Shown here: positions 48,126 through 57,473 of the stretch, piece by piece
Layout: each line of letters starts with the position of its first letter
Position numbering within the stretch: position 1 is the first letter of the stretch
From: Microbacterium kyungheense
Lineage (GTDB): Bacteria > Actinomycetota > Actinomycetes > Actinomycetales > Microbacteriaceae
Direction: 5' to 3'
DNA length: 64,000 bases
Assembly: GCF_006783905.1 (NCBI RefSeq)
Contig: NZ_VFPE01000005.1
Span: 62,001 to 126,000 of the forward strand
Position numbers and translations under genes: made by a program
Notes under the pieces: generated by a model
Database searches by the model: none
Told to the model about the DNA's origin: nothing
Seen by the model: the letters and a program-made list of their open reading frames with translations, nothing else

Positions 48126-49772
48126 ATGACCGACACGATCGACGCCGCCCGGGCGGTCGACCCGACGACTCCGATCGCAGCGACACCGGTCGCGACGACA
48201 CCGATCGCGACCACGGCCGCCGTGGTGCACGAGCGCGGCGGCCCCGCCGTGCTCACCGGCATCACACTGCCGGCGCCGGGAGACGACGAGGTGCTCGTGC
48301 GCATCCGGGCGTCGGGGGTGTGCCCCACCGACCTGTTCGGCATCGCGGGTGGCGCGGGCGACCGGTTCCCCGCCGTGTTCGGTCACGAGGGCGCGGGCGT
48401 CGTCGAGGCCGTCGGCCGCCGGGTAGGCGGCATCCACCCCGGCGACCACGTGGTGCTGAGCTTCGCGTCGTGTCAGACGTGCGCCGCGTGCGCCGACGGA
48501 CACCCGGCGTACTGCGCGCGCTTCAGCGCGCTCAACTACGGCGCGCGCGGCGGCGCCGCCGACGGCGGCGGACGGGTCACGACGGGCTGGATGTCGCAGT
48601 CCTCGTGGGCGGAGCACGTGGTCGCTCCGGCCTCGAGCGTCGCCGTCATCGGCCACGACGTGCCGTGGCAGGTCGCCGCTCCCCTGGGCTGCGGCATCCT
48701 CACCGGCGCCGGCACCGTGCTCAACACGCTGCGCCCCGGCACGGGCGACGCGCTGCTGGTACTGGGCGCGGGGACGACGGGCCTCGCCGCCGTCATGGCC
48801 GCACGTCACCGCGGGGTCGCCCGCGTCGCCGTCAGCGACCCCGTCGACGCGCGCCGCGTGCTCGCGCGGGAGGTGGGCGCGACCGAGACCCACGATCCGG
48901 CGGCCCTCGACGGTGTGACCGGGTTCACGCACGCGATCGACACGGTCGGCAGCCAGGGCACGACCGATGCGGTCCTCGCCGCCCTGGCGCCGCGGGGTGT
49001 CGCGGCGACCGTCGCCCTGAAGCCGGGCGCGAACCCCGTCACCGTGTCGCAGAGCCGCCTGCTGTGGGGACGCACCCTCACGGGCGTCATCGAGGGGGAC
49101 GCGGTCGTCGCACGCGACGTCCCCCTGCTCGCCGCGCTGTGGCGCGCCGGCCGTCTTCCCGTCGAACGTCTCGTCACCGCGTACGACTTCGCCGACGTGG
49201 GCGCGGCGATCGACGCCGTCCGCTCGGGTCGCGCGATCAAGCCCGTGCTGCTGATGGATCGGAATGCCGCAGGGCCGGGGCCGGCGGCATCCTCCCGCTC
49301 TTCCGCCACGCTGCTCGAGGCTCTGCGCGCCGGCGATGTTCCCGACGCCGACCTGCCGGCGCTGTGGCGCTCGCTGCCGCCGGTCGCCCCCGGCGAGCTG
49401 CGCGGGCTGTGGCACGGCTGGGGCGTCACGCGTGATCACCGCGCCGGGCGGCTGCTGGAGCGCAGCCGGTGGTACGGCAAGCTGTTCCGCGCGGATGACG
49501 ACGTGGCGCCCATCGTGTGCGAGACCGACGACGGGCTCGTTGTCGACCGCGCCCTCGCCCGCGGCGGCGCGACCCTGCGCACGCTCGAGCACGACGGAGT
49601 GACGACGGCGGCCATGGTCTACGACGGTCAGGCGATCGTCGACCTCTTCGTGCGGCTCGCTCCGGACGCGGTCCTGGGGGTCATGACAGGTCGGGATGCC
49701 GCCGACCGCGGCCGCGCGTACTTCTTCGTGCTCGAGCCGTCGGGCGATCCGCGCGCCGCGGGCATCGCGTGA
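48126..49772 (+). CDS. Zinc alcohol dehydrogenase fused to a GXWXG/DUF4334 module
   Basis: The 548-residue protein combines two parts. Residues about 30-375 are a medium-chain zinc alcohol dehydrogenase: catalytic zinc ligands in SGVCPTDLFG and GHEGAGVVEAVG, four structural-zinc cysteines in SCQTCAACADGHPAYC, and NAD loop VLGAGTTGLAAVMAA. Residues about 400-545 contain GLWHGWGV, ERSRWYGKLFRADDDVAPIV and RGRAYFFVLE, the pattern of GXWXG plus DUF4334. I know these modules as separate proteins. The N-terminus has a short Thr/Pro repeat (PTTPIAATPVATTPIATT). The gene follows the acyl-CoA synthetase by 10 bp. Confidence 0.85.
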   Translation: MTDTIDAARAVDPTTPIAATPVATTPIATTAAVVHERGGPAVLTGITLPAPGDDEVLVRIRASGVCPTDLFGIAGGAGDRFPAVFGHEGAGVVEAVGRRVGGIHPGDHVVLSFASCQTCAACADGHPAYCARFSALNYGARGGAADGGGRVTTGWMSQSSWAEHVVAPASSVAVIGHDVPWQVAAPLGCGILTGAGTVLNTLRPGTGDALLVLGAGTTGLAAVMAARHRGVARVAVSDPVDARRVLAREVGATETHDPAALDGVTGFTHAIDTVGSQGTTDAVLAALAPRGVAATVALKPGANPVTVSQSRLLWGRTLTGVIEGDAVVARDVPLLAALWRAGRLPVERLVTAYDFADVGAAIDAVRSGRAIKPVLLMDRNAAGPGPAASSRSSATLLEALRAGDVPDADLPALWRSLPPVAPGELRGLWHGWGVTRDHRAGRLLERSRWYGKLFRADDDVAPIVCETDDGLVVDRALARGGATLRTLEHDGVTTAAMVYDGQAIVDLFVRLAPDAVLGVMTGRDAADRGRAYFFVLEPSGDPRAAGIA

Positions 49773-49847
49773 GACTCGGAGATCTCGCGTGACTCGGACG
49801 CACGTGACACATCCGTCCGAGCGGAGCGGGATCTCCGAGTGTGGCGT
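49773..49847. repeat. Palindromic repeat family 2, copy D (inverted pair)
   Basis: Left arm ACTCGGAGATCTCGC begins right after the ADH-fusion stop. The right half is a full family unit on the minus strand, so the element is a head-to-head pair with a CACTCGGAGAT/ATCTCCGAGTG outer stem. It also sits where two convergent genes meet. Confidence 0.65.
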
Positions 49848-49851
49848 GCCG

Positions 49852-50307
49852 TCAGCCGCGCGTGTCGGGCGTCGCGTACGTGCTGCGCTGCTCGATGACC
49901 GCGAGCGTGCAGCGCGAGATGCACACGAGGCGCGAGGCGTCGTCGACGATGCGGATCTCCCACACGTGGGCGCGGCGGCCGATGTTGGCGGGCGTCACGG
50001 TAGCCGTCACCCACCCCGACGAGATCGGGCGGATGTGGTTCGCGTTGATCTCCTGGCCGACCACGTGGAACCGCTCGCGGTCCACGGCCAGATAGCCCGC
50101 CCACGACGCGAGCGTCTCGGCGAGCGCGACGGAGGCGCCGCCGTGCAGCACCCCCGCCGGCTGCACGGTGCGCCGGTCGACCGGCATCCGTCCCACGAGC
50201 GCGTCATCGCGGATCTCGACGATCTCGATGCCCAGGTTCTCGATGAGCGTGCCGCTCGCCATCGCCGTCAGGTCGATGGCGGCGACATCTCCGAACCAGA
50301 GCGTCAT
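49852..50307 (-). CDS. PaaI/YdiI-type hotdog thioesterase
   Basis: The 151-residue single hotdog domain has the signature QPAGVLHGGASVALAETLASW (about residues 48-68) with the PaaI/EntH-type HGG motif, and EINANHIRPISSGWVTATV. It hydrolyses acyl-CoA or aryl-CoA thioesters. It is the last gene of the propionate operon, with its ATG overlapping the prpC stop by 4 bp, and may relieve CoA trapping when propionyl-CoA accumulates. Confidence 0.92.
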   Translation of the reverse strand: MTLWFGDVAAIDLTAMASGTLIENLGIEIVEIRDDALVGRMPVDRRTVQPAGVLHGGASVALAETLASWAGYLAVDRERFHVVGQEINANHIRPISSGWVTATVTPANIGRRAHVWEIRIVDDASRLVCISRCTLAVIEQRSTYATPDTRG

Positions 50308-51494
50308 CCGGCCGCTTCTTCGGCGCGGTCGGCGACCTCGAGCGCGGCGGTGTCGGCGACATAGCCGTCGATGTGACGCTCGTCAGGGCCGTTGTACTCC
50401 GACAGCGGACGGATGAGCGTGTTCGAGGTGAGCTGCTCCATGATGTGCGCGGTCCAGCCGGTGACGCGGGCCGCCACGAACAGCGGCGTGAAGGTCAGCG
50501 TGTCGAAGCCGATGAGGTTGTACGCGGGCCCCGACGGGTAGTCGAGGTTCGGGTAGATGCCCTTGCGCGCGACGAACTCGGACTCGAGCGCGTCGTACAG
50601 TGCCGCCACCTCGGGCCGGTCGTAGTGCTCGACGAGGGTGTCGAGCGCGGCCTTCATCGTGGGCACGCGCGAGTCGCCGCGCTTGTAGACGCGGTGGCCG
50701 AAGCCCATGATCTTGCGCTTCTCGGCGAGCGCCTGGTCGAGCCACGCCCCCACGTTCTCGGCCGAGCCGATCTCGTCGAAGATGTGCAGCACGGCCTCGT
50801 TGGCGCCGCCGTGGAGCGGGCCCTTGAGGGCGCCGATGGCGCCGACGACGGCCGAGTACAGGTCGCTGAGCGTCGAGGTGATCACACGGGCGGTGAAGGT
50901 CGAGGCGTTGAACGAGTGCTCGGCGTACAGGATCATCGAGCGGTTGAACGCGTCGACGACGACCTCGTCGGCCTCTTCGCCGAAGGTCATCCACAGGAAG
51001 TTGGCCGCGTAGTCCAGGTCGTCACGGGGTGCGACGGGCTCCAGGCCGCGGCGACGGCGCTGACCGTACGCGACGATGGCGGGCAGCACCGCGAACAGCC
51101 GGATGCTGCGCTCGAGGTTCTGCTCGGGGCTGCCGCTCGCGTCGAGCACCGATCCGCTGCCGGCGAGATCGCGCGCGCCGATGAGGCTCACCGCGGTGCG
51201 CACCTCGTCCATCGGGTGGGCATCCAGCGGCACCAGGTCGATCGTGGTGCGCACGTCGTCGGGGATCGCGCGGTGCGCACGCTCGGTCAGCCGCAGCTCG
51301 GCGAGCTGCTCGGCGTCGGGCAGCTCGCCGTTCCACAGCAGGTAGGCGACGGCCTCGAGCGGCTGCGTCGCCGCGAGCTCCTGCACCGGGTACCCGCGGT
51401 ACAGCAGCGAGTTGGTCTCGGGGTTGACCTTCGAGATCGCCGTGTAGTCCACGACGACGCCCGCGAGGCCCTTCTTGATGTCGGGTTCGGTCAT
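50304..51494 (-). CDS. prpC: 2-methylcitrate synthase / citrate synthase
   Basis: The 396-residue short-form citrate-synthase-fold enzyme has the catalytic His in LHGGANEAVLHIF (about residue 224), the second His in GFGHRVYKRGDSRVP and the Asp in YPNLDYPSGPAYNLIGF. It condenses propionyl-CoA (or acetyl-CoA) with oxaloacetate. Its place between prpB and a thioesterase in the prp operon favours the methylcitrate role. AAGGAGC precedes the ATG at 51494; an upstream frame runs through the repeat and was rejected. Confidence 0.94.
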   Translation of the reverse strand: MTEPDIKKGLAGVVVDYTAISKVNPETNSLLYRGYPVQELAATQPLEAVAYLLWNGELPDAEQLAELRLTERAHRAIPDDVRTTIDLVPLDAHPMDEVRTAVSLIGARDLAGSGSVLDASGSPEQNLERSIRLFAVLPAIVAYGQRRRRGLEPVAPRDDLDYAANFLWMTFGEEADEVVVDAFNRSMILYAEHSFNASTFTARVITSTLSDLYSAVVGAIGALKGPLHGGANEAVLHIFDEIGSAENVGAWLDQALAEKRKIMGFGHRVYKRGDSRVPTMKAALDTLVEHYDRPEVAALYDALESEFVARKGIYPNLDYPSGPAYNLIGFDTLTFTPLFVAARVTGWTAHIMEQLTSNTLIRPLSEYNGPDERHIDGYVADTAALEVADRAEEAAG

Positions 51495-51516
51495 GATTGC
51501 TCCTTTTGCATCCCCC

Positions 51517-51595
51517 CGGTCGTTGAGCGGGGAGCGAAGCGACGAGACGAGACGGGTTGCCACGTTTCGTCTCGCTTCGCTCGCTCAACGACCGG
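51517..51595. repeat. Palindromic repeat family 1, inverted pair between prpC and prpB
   Basis: Left half CGGTCGTTGAGCGGGGAGCG and right half (the complement of GGTCGTTGAGCGAGCGAAGC) form a long imperfect palindrome. The right half supplies the last codons and stop of prpB. Confidence 0.75.
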
Positions 51596-52487
51596 GAACG
51601 GTGAAGTTGAAGACGCTGGTGTCGAAGTGGTTGTACTGCTCGTAGTCGATGAGGTCGTAGAGGTCGGCGCGGTGCTGCATCTCGCCGAGCTTCGAGGTCA
51701 GGTGCCCGTCCTCGACGAGCGTATCGAGTGCGCGGGATGCCGCACCCATCGCGATCCGCAGCAGCGAGACCGGCCAGATCACGATGTTGACCCCGACGTC
51801 CCGCAGCTGGTCGACGCTGAAGAGGTCGGACTTCCCGAACTCGGTCATGTTGGCGAGGATCGGCACGTCGACCGCCTTGCGGACCGCCTCGAACTCGTCG
51901 AGCGTGCGCATCGCCTCGGGGAAGATCGCGTCCGCTCCGGCATCCACGAGCGCCTGCGCACGCCGGACGGCGGCATCCAATCCCTCCACGGCGCGGATGT
52001 CGGTGCGCGCCATGATGAGGAAGTCCGGGTCGCGTCGCGCGTCGGCGGCGGCGCGGATGCGCTTGATCGCGGTGTCCTCGTCGACGACGGCCTTGCCGTC
52101 GAGGTGACCGCACCGCTTCGGGTTGATCTGGTCCTCGATGTGCGTGCCGGCGAGCCCGGCGTCTTCCAGCGTCTGGATGGTGCGGGCGACGTTCATCGGC
52201 TCGCCGAACCCGGTGTCGGCGTCGATGATCGCCGGCAGATCGGTCATCCGCGCGATCTGCTGACCGCGTGCCGCGACCTCGGTGAGCGTCGTGAGCCCGA
52301 TGTCAGGAAGGCCGAGATCGGCCGACAGCACCGCACCCGAGATGTAGACGCCTTCGAAGCCCTTGCGCTCGATGAGCCGGGCCGACAGCGGGTTGAAGGC
52401 ACCGGGGAAGCGCAGCAGCTCGCCCGAGTCGAGGCGCTCGCGGAACAGGCGCCGCTTCTCGTGCGCGGGGACTACCGAATAGAGCAC
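51585..52487 (-). CDS. prpB: Methylisocitrate lyase
   Basis: The 300-residue isocitrate-lyase-superfamily enzyme cuts methylisocitrate into pyruvate and succinate. It has DADTGFG (about residues 86-92), the lyase motif KRCGHLDGKAVV with the catalytic Cys, and MARTDIRAVEGLD. The N-terminal SARLIERKGFEGVYISGAVLSADLGLPDIGLTTLTEV is typical. The GTG start at 52487 has GAGGAGC upstream. Its stop and last two codons lie in a family 1 repeat. Confidence 0.95.
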   Translation of the reverse strand: MLYSVVPAHEKRRLFRERLDSGELLRFPGAFNPLSARLIERKGFEGVYISGAVLSADLGLPDIGLTTLTEVAARGQQIARMTDLPAIIDADTGFGEPMNVARTIQTLEDAGLAGTHIEDQINPKRCGHLDGKAVVDEDTAIKRIRAAADARRDPDFLIMARTDIRAVEGLDAAVRRAQALVDAGADAIFPEAMRTLDEFEAVRKAVDVPILANMTEFGKSDLFSVDQLRDVGVNIVIWPVSLLRIAMGAASRALDTLVEDGHLTSKLGEMQHRADLYDLIDYEQYNHFDTSVFNFTVPGR

Positions 52488-52502
52488 GGGCGGAGCTCCT
52501 CA

Positions 52503-52532
52503 CGGTCGTTGAGCGAGCGAAGCGAGACGAAA
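52503..52532. repeat. Palindromic repeat family 1, copy between prpD and prpB
   Basis: CGGTCGTTGAGCGAGCGAAG followed by CGAGACGAAA is a single unit, the best match to the family consensus, lying 15 bp before prpB. Confidence 0.7.
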
Positions 52533-52539
52533 CGCAGCA

Positions 52540-54066
52540 TCAGAACAGCCCCTTCGGCGCCGGTGCACCGGCGAGCACACCGAAGTCCGCGACGATCGTC
52601 AGCTGCTGCACCTCTTCGGGGGTGAGCTCGGGCAGACGCTGGGCGAGGTCGAGGAAGCGCTCGATCTCTTCGGCCGACAGCACGGGTTCGGCGAGCAGCC
52701 GGAACTTGCGCACGTAGTCCTCACGCGCGAACGGACGCGCGCCGAGCGGGTGCGCGTCGGCGACGGCGATCTCATCCTCGATCGCCGTGCCGTCGGTGAG
52801 GCGGATCTCGACGCGGCCGCCGAACGCCTTCTCGTCGGGGTCCTCGGAGTGGTAGCGGCGCGTCCACTCGGCGTCTTCGGCCGTCGTGATCTTGTGCCAC
52901 AGCGCCACGGTGTCCTCACGCCCTGCGCGCTCCGGCGTGTACGAGTCGACGTGGTGCCAGCCGCCGTCCTGCAGCGCGACGGCGAAGATGTACGGGATGG
53001 AGTGGTCGAGCGTCTCGCGGGATGCCGTCGGGTCGTACTTCTGCGGATCGTTCGCGCCCGAGCCGATGACGTAGTGCGTGTGGTGCGACGTGTGCAGCAC
53101 GATCGACTCCACGTTCGCCGGGTCGGCCACCTCGGGGTTCGACCCGTGCAGCTTGCGGGCCAGATCGATCCAGGCCTGCGCCTGGTACTCGGCCGAGTGC
53201 TCCTTCGTGTAGGAGTCCAGGATGCCGCGCTTGGACTCGCCGGCGGCGGGCAGCGGCACCTCGTACGTGGCGTCGGGACCGTCCAGCAGCCACGCGATGA
53301 CGCCGTCCTCGCCCTCGTAGATCGGCGACGGCGACGTCTCGCCGCGCATCGCGCGGTCGACGGCCTCGACCGCCATCTTGCCGGCGAAGGCCGGGGCGTG
53401 CGCCTTCCACGTCGAGATCTCGCCCTTGCGCGACTGCCGCGTGGCGGTCGTCGTGTGCAGCGCCTGGCCGATCGCCTGGTAGATCGTCTCGACGTCGAGG
53501 CCGAGGAGGGTGCCGATGCCCGCGGCGGCCGACGGGCCGAGGTGGGCGACGTGGTCGATCTTGTGCTTGTGCAGGCTGATGGCCCGGACGAGGTCGATCT
53601 GGATCTCGTAGCCCGTCGCGAGGCCGCGGACCAGCGCGTGCCCGTCGGCGCCGACGTGCTGGGCGACCGCGACGATCGGCGGGATGTTGTCGCCGGGGTG
53701 CGAGTACTCGGCCGCGAGGAACGTGTCGTGGTAGTCGAGCTCCCGCACGGCGACGCCGTTGGCCCATGCCGCCCACTCCGGGCTGGTCTTGCGGTCCAGC
53801 GCACAGCCGAACACGGTCGCGCCCGAACCGCCCACCGAGACGGCGTGGTCGAGCGCCTGCTGACGCGCGGCGCTGACGGGGGCGCGGGTGAGGGATGCCG
53901 CGGCCACGGCCGCGTTGTCGATGACGCGGTTGATGATCATGTCGACCACGTCGGCGTCGACCTCGACCGGGTCGGCCGCGATCTCGGCGAGGTGCCACGC
54001 GAGCTGGCCTTCCCGAGCGAGGTTCTCGTCGCTGCGGTGTACGCGGAGGTGGTGGGTGACGGTCAT
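52540..54066 (-). CDS. prpD: 2-methylcitrate dehydratase (MmgE/PrpD family)
   Basis: The 508-residue protein matches the PrpD fold: [24 protein letters not shown] at the start, [39 protein letters not shown] (about residues 77-115), [15 protein letters not shown], and [21 protein letters not shown] later. It dehydrates methylcitrate to methylaconitate. It follows the GntR gene with a 4-bp ATGA overlap. Confidence 0.95.
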   Translation of the reverse strand: MTVTHHLRVHRSDENLAREGQLAWHLAEIAADPVEVDADVVDMIINRVIDNAAVAAASLTRAPVSAARQQALDHAVSVGGSGATVFGCALDRKTSPEWAAWANGVAVRELDYHDTFLAAEYSHPGDNIPPIVAVAQHVGADGHALVRGLATGYEIQIDLVRAISLHKHKIDHVAHLGPSAAAGIGTLLGLDVETIYQAIGQALHTTTATRQSRKGEISTWKAHAPAFAGKMAVEAVDRAMRGETSPSPIYEGEDGVIAWLLDGPDATYEVPLPAAGESKRGILDSYTKEHSAEYQAQAWIDLARKLHGSNPEVADPANVESIVLHTSHHTHYVIGSGANDPQKYDPTASRETLDHSIPYIFAVALQDGGWHHVDSYTPERAGREDTVALWHKITTAEDAEWTRRYHSEDPDEKAFGGRVEIRLTDGTAIEDEIAVADAHPLGARPFAREDYVRKFRLLAEPVLSAEEIERFLDLAQRLPELTPEEVQQLTIVADFGVLAGAPAPKGLF

Positions 54067-54713
54067 GACGAACCTTCCATGGTCGAAGCGTCGAGGGCGC
54101 CGAGGATGCTCTCGAGCGCGTTGTGCAGATGAACGTGGGTGGCGTGGGCGGCCAGGTCGGCGTCGCGCGCGGCGATGGCCGCCGCGATGAGACGGTGCTC
54201 CGAGACGGATGCCGCCAGCCGGGCCGGATTGTCGCGCGCGAGCCTGCGCACCCGGACGAGGTGGGTGCGCACGGTGCGCAGTGCGGCGGTGAGGTAGTCG
54301 TTGGCGACCGAGGTGTCGAGCATCCTGTCGAAGCGTGCGATGAGCCCGTAGTAGCCGTCGGCCCCGCGGGCGGTGCCGAGGTCGACGCGTGCGAAGTCGT
54401 GTGCGAGCGCGGCGAAGGCTGCGGCATCCCCCCGCGCGGCGGCGAGTCGGGCCGCCGACTCTTCGAGCGCCCGGCGCACCTCGAAGATCTCCCGGATGTC
54501 GCCGGCGTCGATCGCGGTGACGACTGTGACGCGCGGAGACTGCTGGGCGACGAGCCCGTCGGCCGCGAGGCGCCCGAGGGCCTCGCGCAGCGGCGTGCGG
54601 CTGACCCCGAGGCGTGCGGCCTGGTCGACTTCGCCGAGCACGGTGCCCGGGCTCAGCACGCCCGACTGGATCTCGTCGAGGAGCGTCGCGTAAGCGCGAT
54701 CGCTGGCACGCAT
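54063..54713 (-). CDS. GntR family (FadR subfamily) regulator of the prp operon
   Basis: The 216-residue protein has an N-terminal winged helix ([45 protein letters not shown]) and an all-helical FCD ligand domain from about residue 80. It is the first gene of the prp operon, so it is probably its autoregulated repressor. The start at 54713 is chosen because AGGAGG lies eight bases upstream; ATG 54719 and ATG 54755 are alternatives. Two GTATAC palindromes upstream are its likely binding sites. Confidence 0.92.
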   Translation of the reverse strand: MRASDRAYATLLDEIQSGVLSPGTVLGEVDQAARLGVSRTPLREALGRLAADGLVAQQSPRVTVVTAIDAGDIREIFEVRRALEESAARLAAARGDAAAFAALAHDFARVDLGTARGADGYYGLIARFDRMLDTSVANDYLTAALRTVRTHLVRVRRLARDNPARLAASVSEHRLIAAAIAARDADLAAHATHVHLHNALESILGALDASTMEGSS

Positions 54714-54745
54714 CCGCATCACCTCCTCGTCAGGAACCTCGCTCA

Positions 54746-54755
54746 GTGTATACAT
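54746..54755. promoter_or_regulatory. GntR-type operator 1 of the prp operon
   Basis: GTGTATACAT contains the perfect palindrome TGTATACA. Its centre is 52 bp, about five helical turns, from that of operator 2. Confidence 0.6.
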
Positions 54756-54797
54756 AAACCGCCCGGAAGGCCACCTTCCCGCAAGTAGGGCCGCCCA

Positions 54798-54807
54798 TCG
54801 TATACAA
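54798..54807. promoter_or_regulatory. GntR-type operator 2 of the prp operon
   Basis: TCGTATACAA shares the GTATAC core with operator 1, as expected for FadR-like regulators (TnGTnnnACnA type). Confidence 0.6.
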
Positions 54808-54877
54808 CGTGAGGCGGGCCGTATGGAAAGCGTGAGGAACATTCACAAATTTGTGAAACCGGCGTAGCGTCACCGCC

Positions 54878-55843
54878 ATGTCCACAGTCATCCGCACCAG
54901 CGGCCTCACCAAGCACTACGGCCGCGTCCACGCCCTCGACGGTCTCGACCTGACCGTCGACCAGGGCCAGATCCACGGGTTCCTCGGACCCAACGGGGCC
55001 GGCAAATCCACCACCATCCGGGTCCTGCTCGGGCTCGCCCGGGCGACCGGCGGTGAGGCATCCGTCTTCGGCCAGGATCCGTGGAACGACAGCGTGGCGC
55101 TCCACCGCCGCATCGCGTACGTCCCCGGCGATGTCAGCGTGTGGCCCAACCTGTCCGGCGGCGAGGCCATCGACTTCCTGTCGCGCCTGCGCGGCACCGG
55201 CAAGCGCGACAGCGCGTACTGCGCCGAGCGTCAACGGCTCATGGAGGCCTTCCAGTTCGATCCGCGCAAGAAGGGCCGCTCGTACTCCAAGGGCAATCGG
55301 CAGAAGGTCGCGCTCATCGCCGCGTTCGCCGTTCCCGCCGACCTCTACATCCTGGACGAGCCGACGAGCGGCCTCGACCCGCTCATGGAGGTGATGTTCC
55401 GGCGAGAGATCGCCCGGGTGCGGGATGCCGGCGCCACCGTGCTGCTGTCGAGCCACATCCTGTCGGAGGTCGAGCAGCTGTGCGACCGCGTCTCGATCAT
55501 CCGCGCGGGTCGCATCGTCGAATCCGGCACCCTTGCCGAGCTTCGCCACCTCACTCGGACCGAGATCTCGTTCGAGGGGACGGATGCCTCGGCCGCGGCC
55601 GGCATCCCGGGCGCCCACGATGTGACGGCCGAAGAAGGACGCGTGAAGTTCACGGTCGACAGCGATGCCGTCGCATCCACTCTTCCGACGCTGGCGGAGC
55701 GCAACGCAGCGGGTCTGCGCATCGCGCCCCCGTCGCTGGAGGAGCTGTTCCTCCGCCACTACGGCGATGAGCTGGGGGGCGACCCGGCCGTGCCGGACGG
55801 CCGGCAGACGCCCGCGCGCGAGACCACGGGGGCGTCGCGATGA
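54878..55843 (+). CDS. ABC-2 type exporter ATP-binding protein
   Basis: The 321-residue ATPase has Walker A GPNGAGKST (about residues 39-47), Q-loop region, signature YSKGNRQKV in place of LSGGQ, and Walker B LYILDEPTSGLDP (about 162-174), then the switch His in SSHILSE. A C-terminal extension follows residue 225. The YSKGNRQKV signature is typical of antibiotic-export ABC-2 systems in actinobacteria. TAGCGT lies seven bases before the ATG, a leaderless start. Its stop overlaps the permease gene by 4 bp. Confidence 0.93.
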   Translation: MSTVIRTSGLTKHYGRVHALDGLDLTVDQGQIHGFLGPNGAGKSTTIRVLLGLARATGGEASVFGQDPWNDSVALHRRIAYVPGDVSVWPNLSGGEAIDFLSRLRGTGKRDSAYCAERQRLMEAFQFDPRKKGRSYSKGNRQKVALIAAFAVPADLYILDEPTSGLDPLMEVMFRREIARVRDAGATVLLSSHILSEVEQLCDRVSIIRAGRIVESGTLAELRHLTRTEISFEGTDASAAAGIPGAHDVTAEEGRVKFTVDSDAVASTLPTLAERNAAGLRIAPPSLEELFLRHYGDELGGDPAVPDGRQTPARETTGASR

Positions 55844-57453
55844 CCGTTGCCGCGCTGCTGCGCCAGCGGCTGCGTCGCGACTGGCTGCAGCTGACGCTCT
55901 GGATCCTGGGCACCGCCGCGCTCGCCGCGTCGGCGGTCAGCGGCGTGGAGCAGTCCTACGGCACGCTGCAGGACCGGCAGGAGGTGCTGGTCGCGGTGAT
56001 GGCGAACCCCGTCATCATGCTGTTCCGCGGTCTGCCGTCGGGGGCCGAGCGCGAGGCCTTCACGCTGTTCCTCATCCTGCCGTTCCTCGCCATGATGGCC
56101 GCCTTCATGTCGTCGTTCCTCGCGGTGCGCCACACGCGCGCCGAGGAGGAGCTCGGCCGCGCCGAACTGGTCTCGGCGACACCGGCAGGGCGCGCCGCGC
56201 CCACGATCGCGACGATCCTCCACGGTCTGATCGCGAACGCGGTCCTGGGCGCACTGGTGTTCGCCGTGTACGCCGGCTCGGGCTTCGCCGTCGGCGGTTC
56301 GGCGGTCGCGGGCGTGGCTTCGGCGGCCGTCGGCGTCGTCTTCCTCGGCGTCGCGCTCGTCGCCGCACAGCTGATGCGCACCTCGCGCGGCGCGAACTCG
56401 CTGTCGGTGTGGGTGCTGATCATCACGTTCCTGCTGTCGGGCATCGGCAACGCACTCGGCACCCCGAGCGACGATCTGCAGCGCATCGAGAGCTCATGGG
56501 TCACGTGGCTGTCGCCGTTCGGCTGGGCCGAGAACTCCCGCCCCTTCGCGGACGACGCCTGGTGGCCGTTGGTGCTGTGCCTGGCCACCGGTGTCGTGCT
56601 GACGGCGGTGGCCCTCGTCCTGCAGCCGCTGCGCGACGTCGGCGAGAGCTTCATCGCGCAGCGTCCCGGACGCCTGTACGCGCACGCCTCTCTGTCGGCG
56701 CCGATCGGGTTGGTGTGGCTGCTGAGCCGCGGCTCGCTCATCGGGTGGTGCGTCGGAGGCCTCCTCACCGGAGCGCTGTCTACCAGCCTGGCCTCGGTCA
56801 TCAGCGAGCTCGGCACCGACATCCCCGCGCTGCAGAACGTGCTGTCCGCACTCTCCGACAACGGCAGCCTGGCGGCCGGGATGGTCATCATCTTCTTCCT
56901 CATCGTCGGGGTGCTCGCGGCATGCGCGGCCGTGCAGACCGTGTCGCGCGCCCGGCAGGAAGAAGCGCACGGCACCGCGGAGCTCGTCCTCGCGCAGCCT
57001 GTCGGACGCGTCCGCTGGCTCGGCGGCTACCTCGTCATCGCGTTCGCCGGCGTGCTGGCCGTCTGCGCCTCCGGCGTGCTCGGCGCCTGGCTCGGCTCGC
57101 TCCGGCAGGGCGACGCCGACCTCGTGTCGGACGCGGTCCTGGCCGGCTTCGGGCAGGCGGTCGCGGCATCCGTGTTCCTCGCGATCACGGCGTTCGTCTT
57201 CGTCGTGGCACCGCGGCTGACGATCGCCCTGGCGTGGATCCTCGTGCTGGGCGGCCTGATGCTCGGCCTGTTCGGCGCGCTGTTCGGACTGCCGGATGCC
57301 GTCGTCAACCTGTCGCCCTTCACCTCGGCTCCGACGGTCGACGCGGGAGAGCTCGACATGAAGGGCGGCTGGTGGCTGCTCGGGGCGACGGCGGTGCTGG
57401 CGGGCGGCGCCCTGTTGCTCATGCGGCGGCGGCAACTGGCCACGAACGGATAG
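55840..57453 (+). CDS. ABC-2 exporter permease, two-halved
   Basis: The 537-residue membrane protein has about 12 hydrophobic segments arranged as two similar halves; each starts with a helix followed by a VSRARQEEAHGTAELVLAQP- or RHTRAEEELGRAELVSATP-like segment, showing an internal duplication. Actinobacterial antibiotic exporters of this type are often annotated as polyketide transporters. Its partner ATPase is directly upstream. The MarR gene follows after 20 bp. Confidence 0.92.
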   Translation: MTVAALLRQRLRRDWLQLTLWILGTAALAASAVSGVEQSYGTLQDRQEVLVAVMANPVIMLFRGLPSGAEREAFTLFLILPFLAMMAAFMSSFLAVRHTRAEEELGRAELVSATPAGRAAPTIATILHGLIANAVLGALVFAVYAGSGFAVGGSAVAGVASAAVGVVFLGVALVAAQLMRTSRGANSLSVWVLIITFLLSGIGNALGTPSDDLQRIESSWVTWLSPFGWAENSRPFADDAWWPLVLCLATGVVLTAVALVLQPLRDVGESFIAQRPGRLYAHASLSAPIGLVWLLSRGSLIGWCVGGLLTGALSTSLASVISELGTDIPALQNVLSALSDNGSLAAGMVIIFFLIVGVLAACAAVQTVSRARQEEAHGTAELVLAQPVGRVRWLGGYLVIAFAGVLAVCASGVLGAWLGSLRQGDADLVSDAVLAGFGQAVAASVFLAITAFVFVVAPRLTIALAWILVLGGLMLGLFGALFGLPDAVVNLSPFTSAPTVDAGELDMKGGWWLLGATAVLAGGALLLMRRRQLATNG

Positions 57454-57473
57454 CCTCGACAGAGGGGGTGCGG

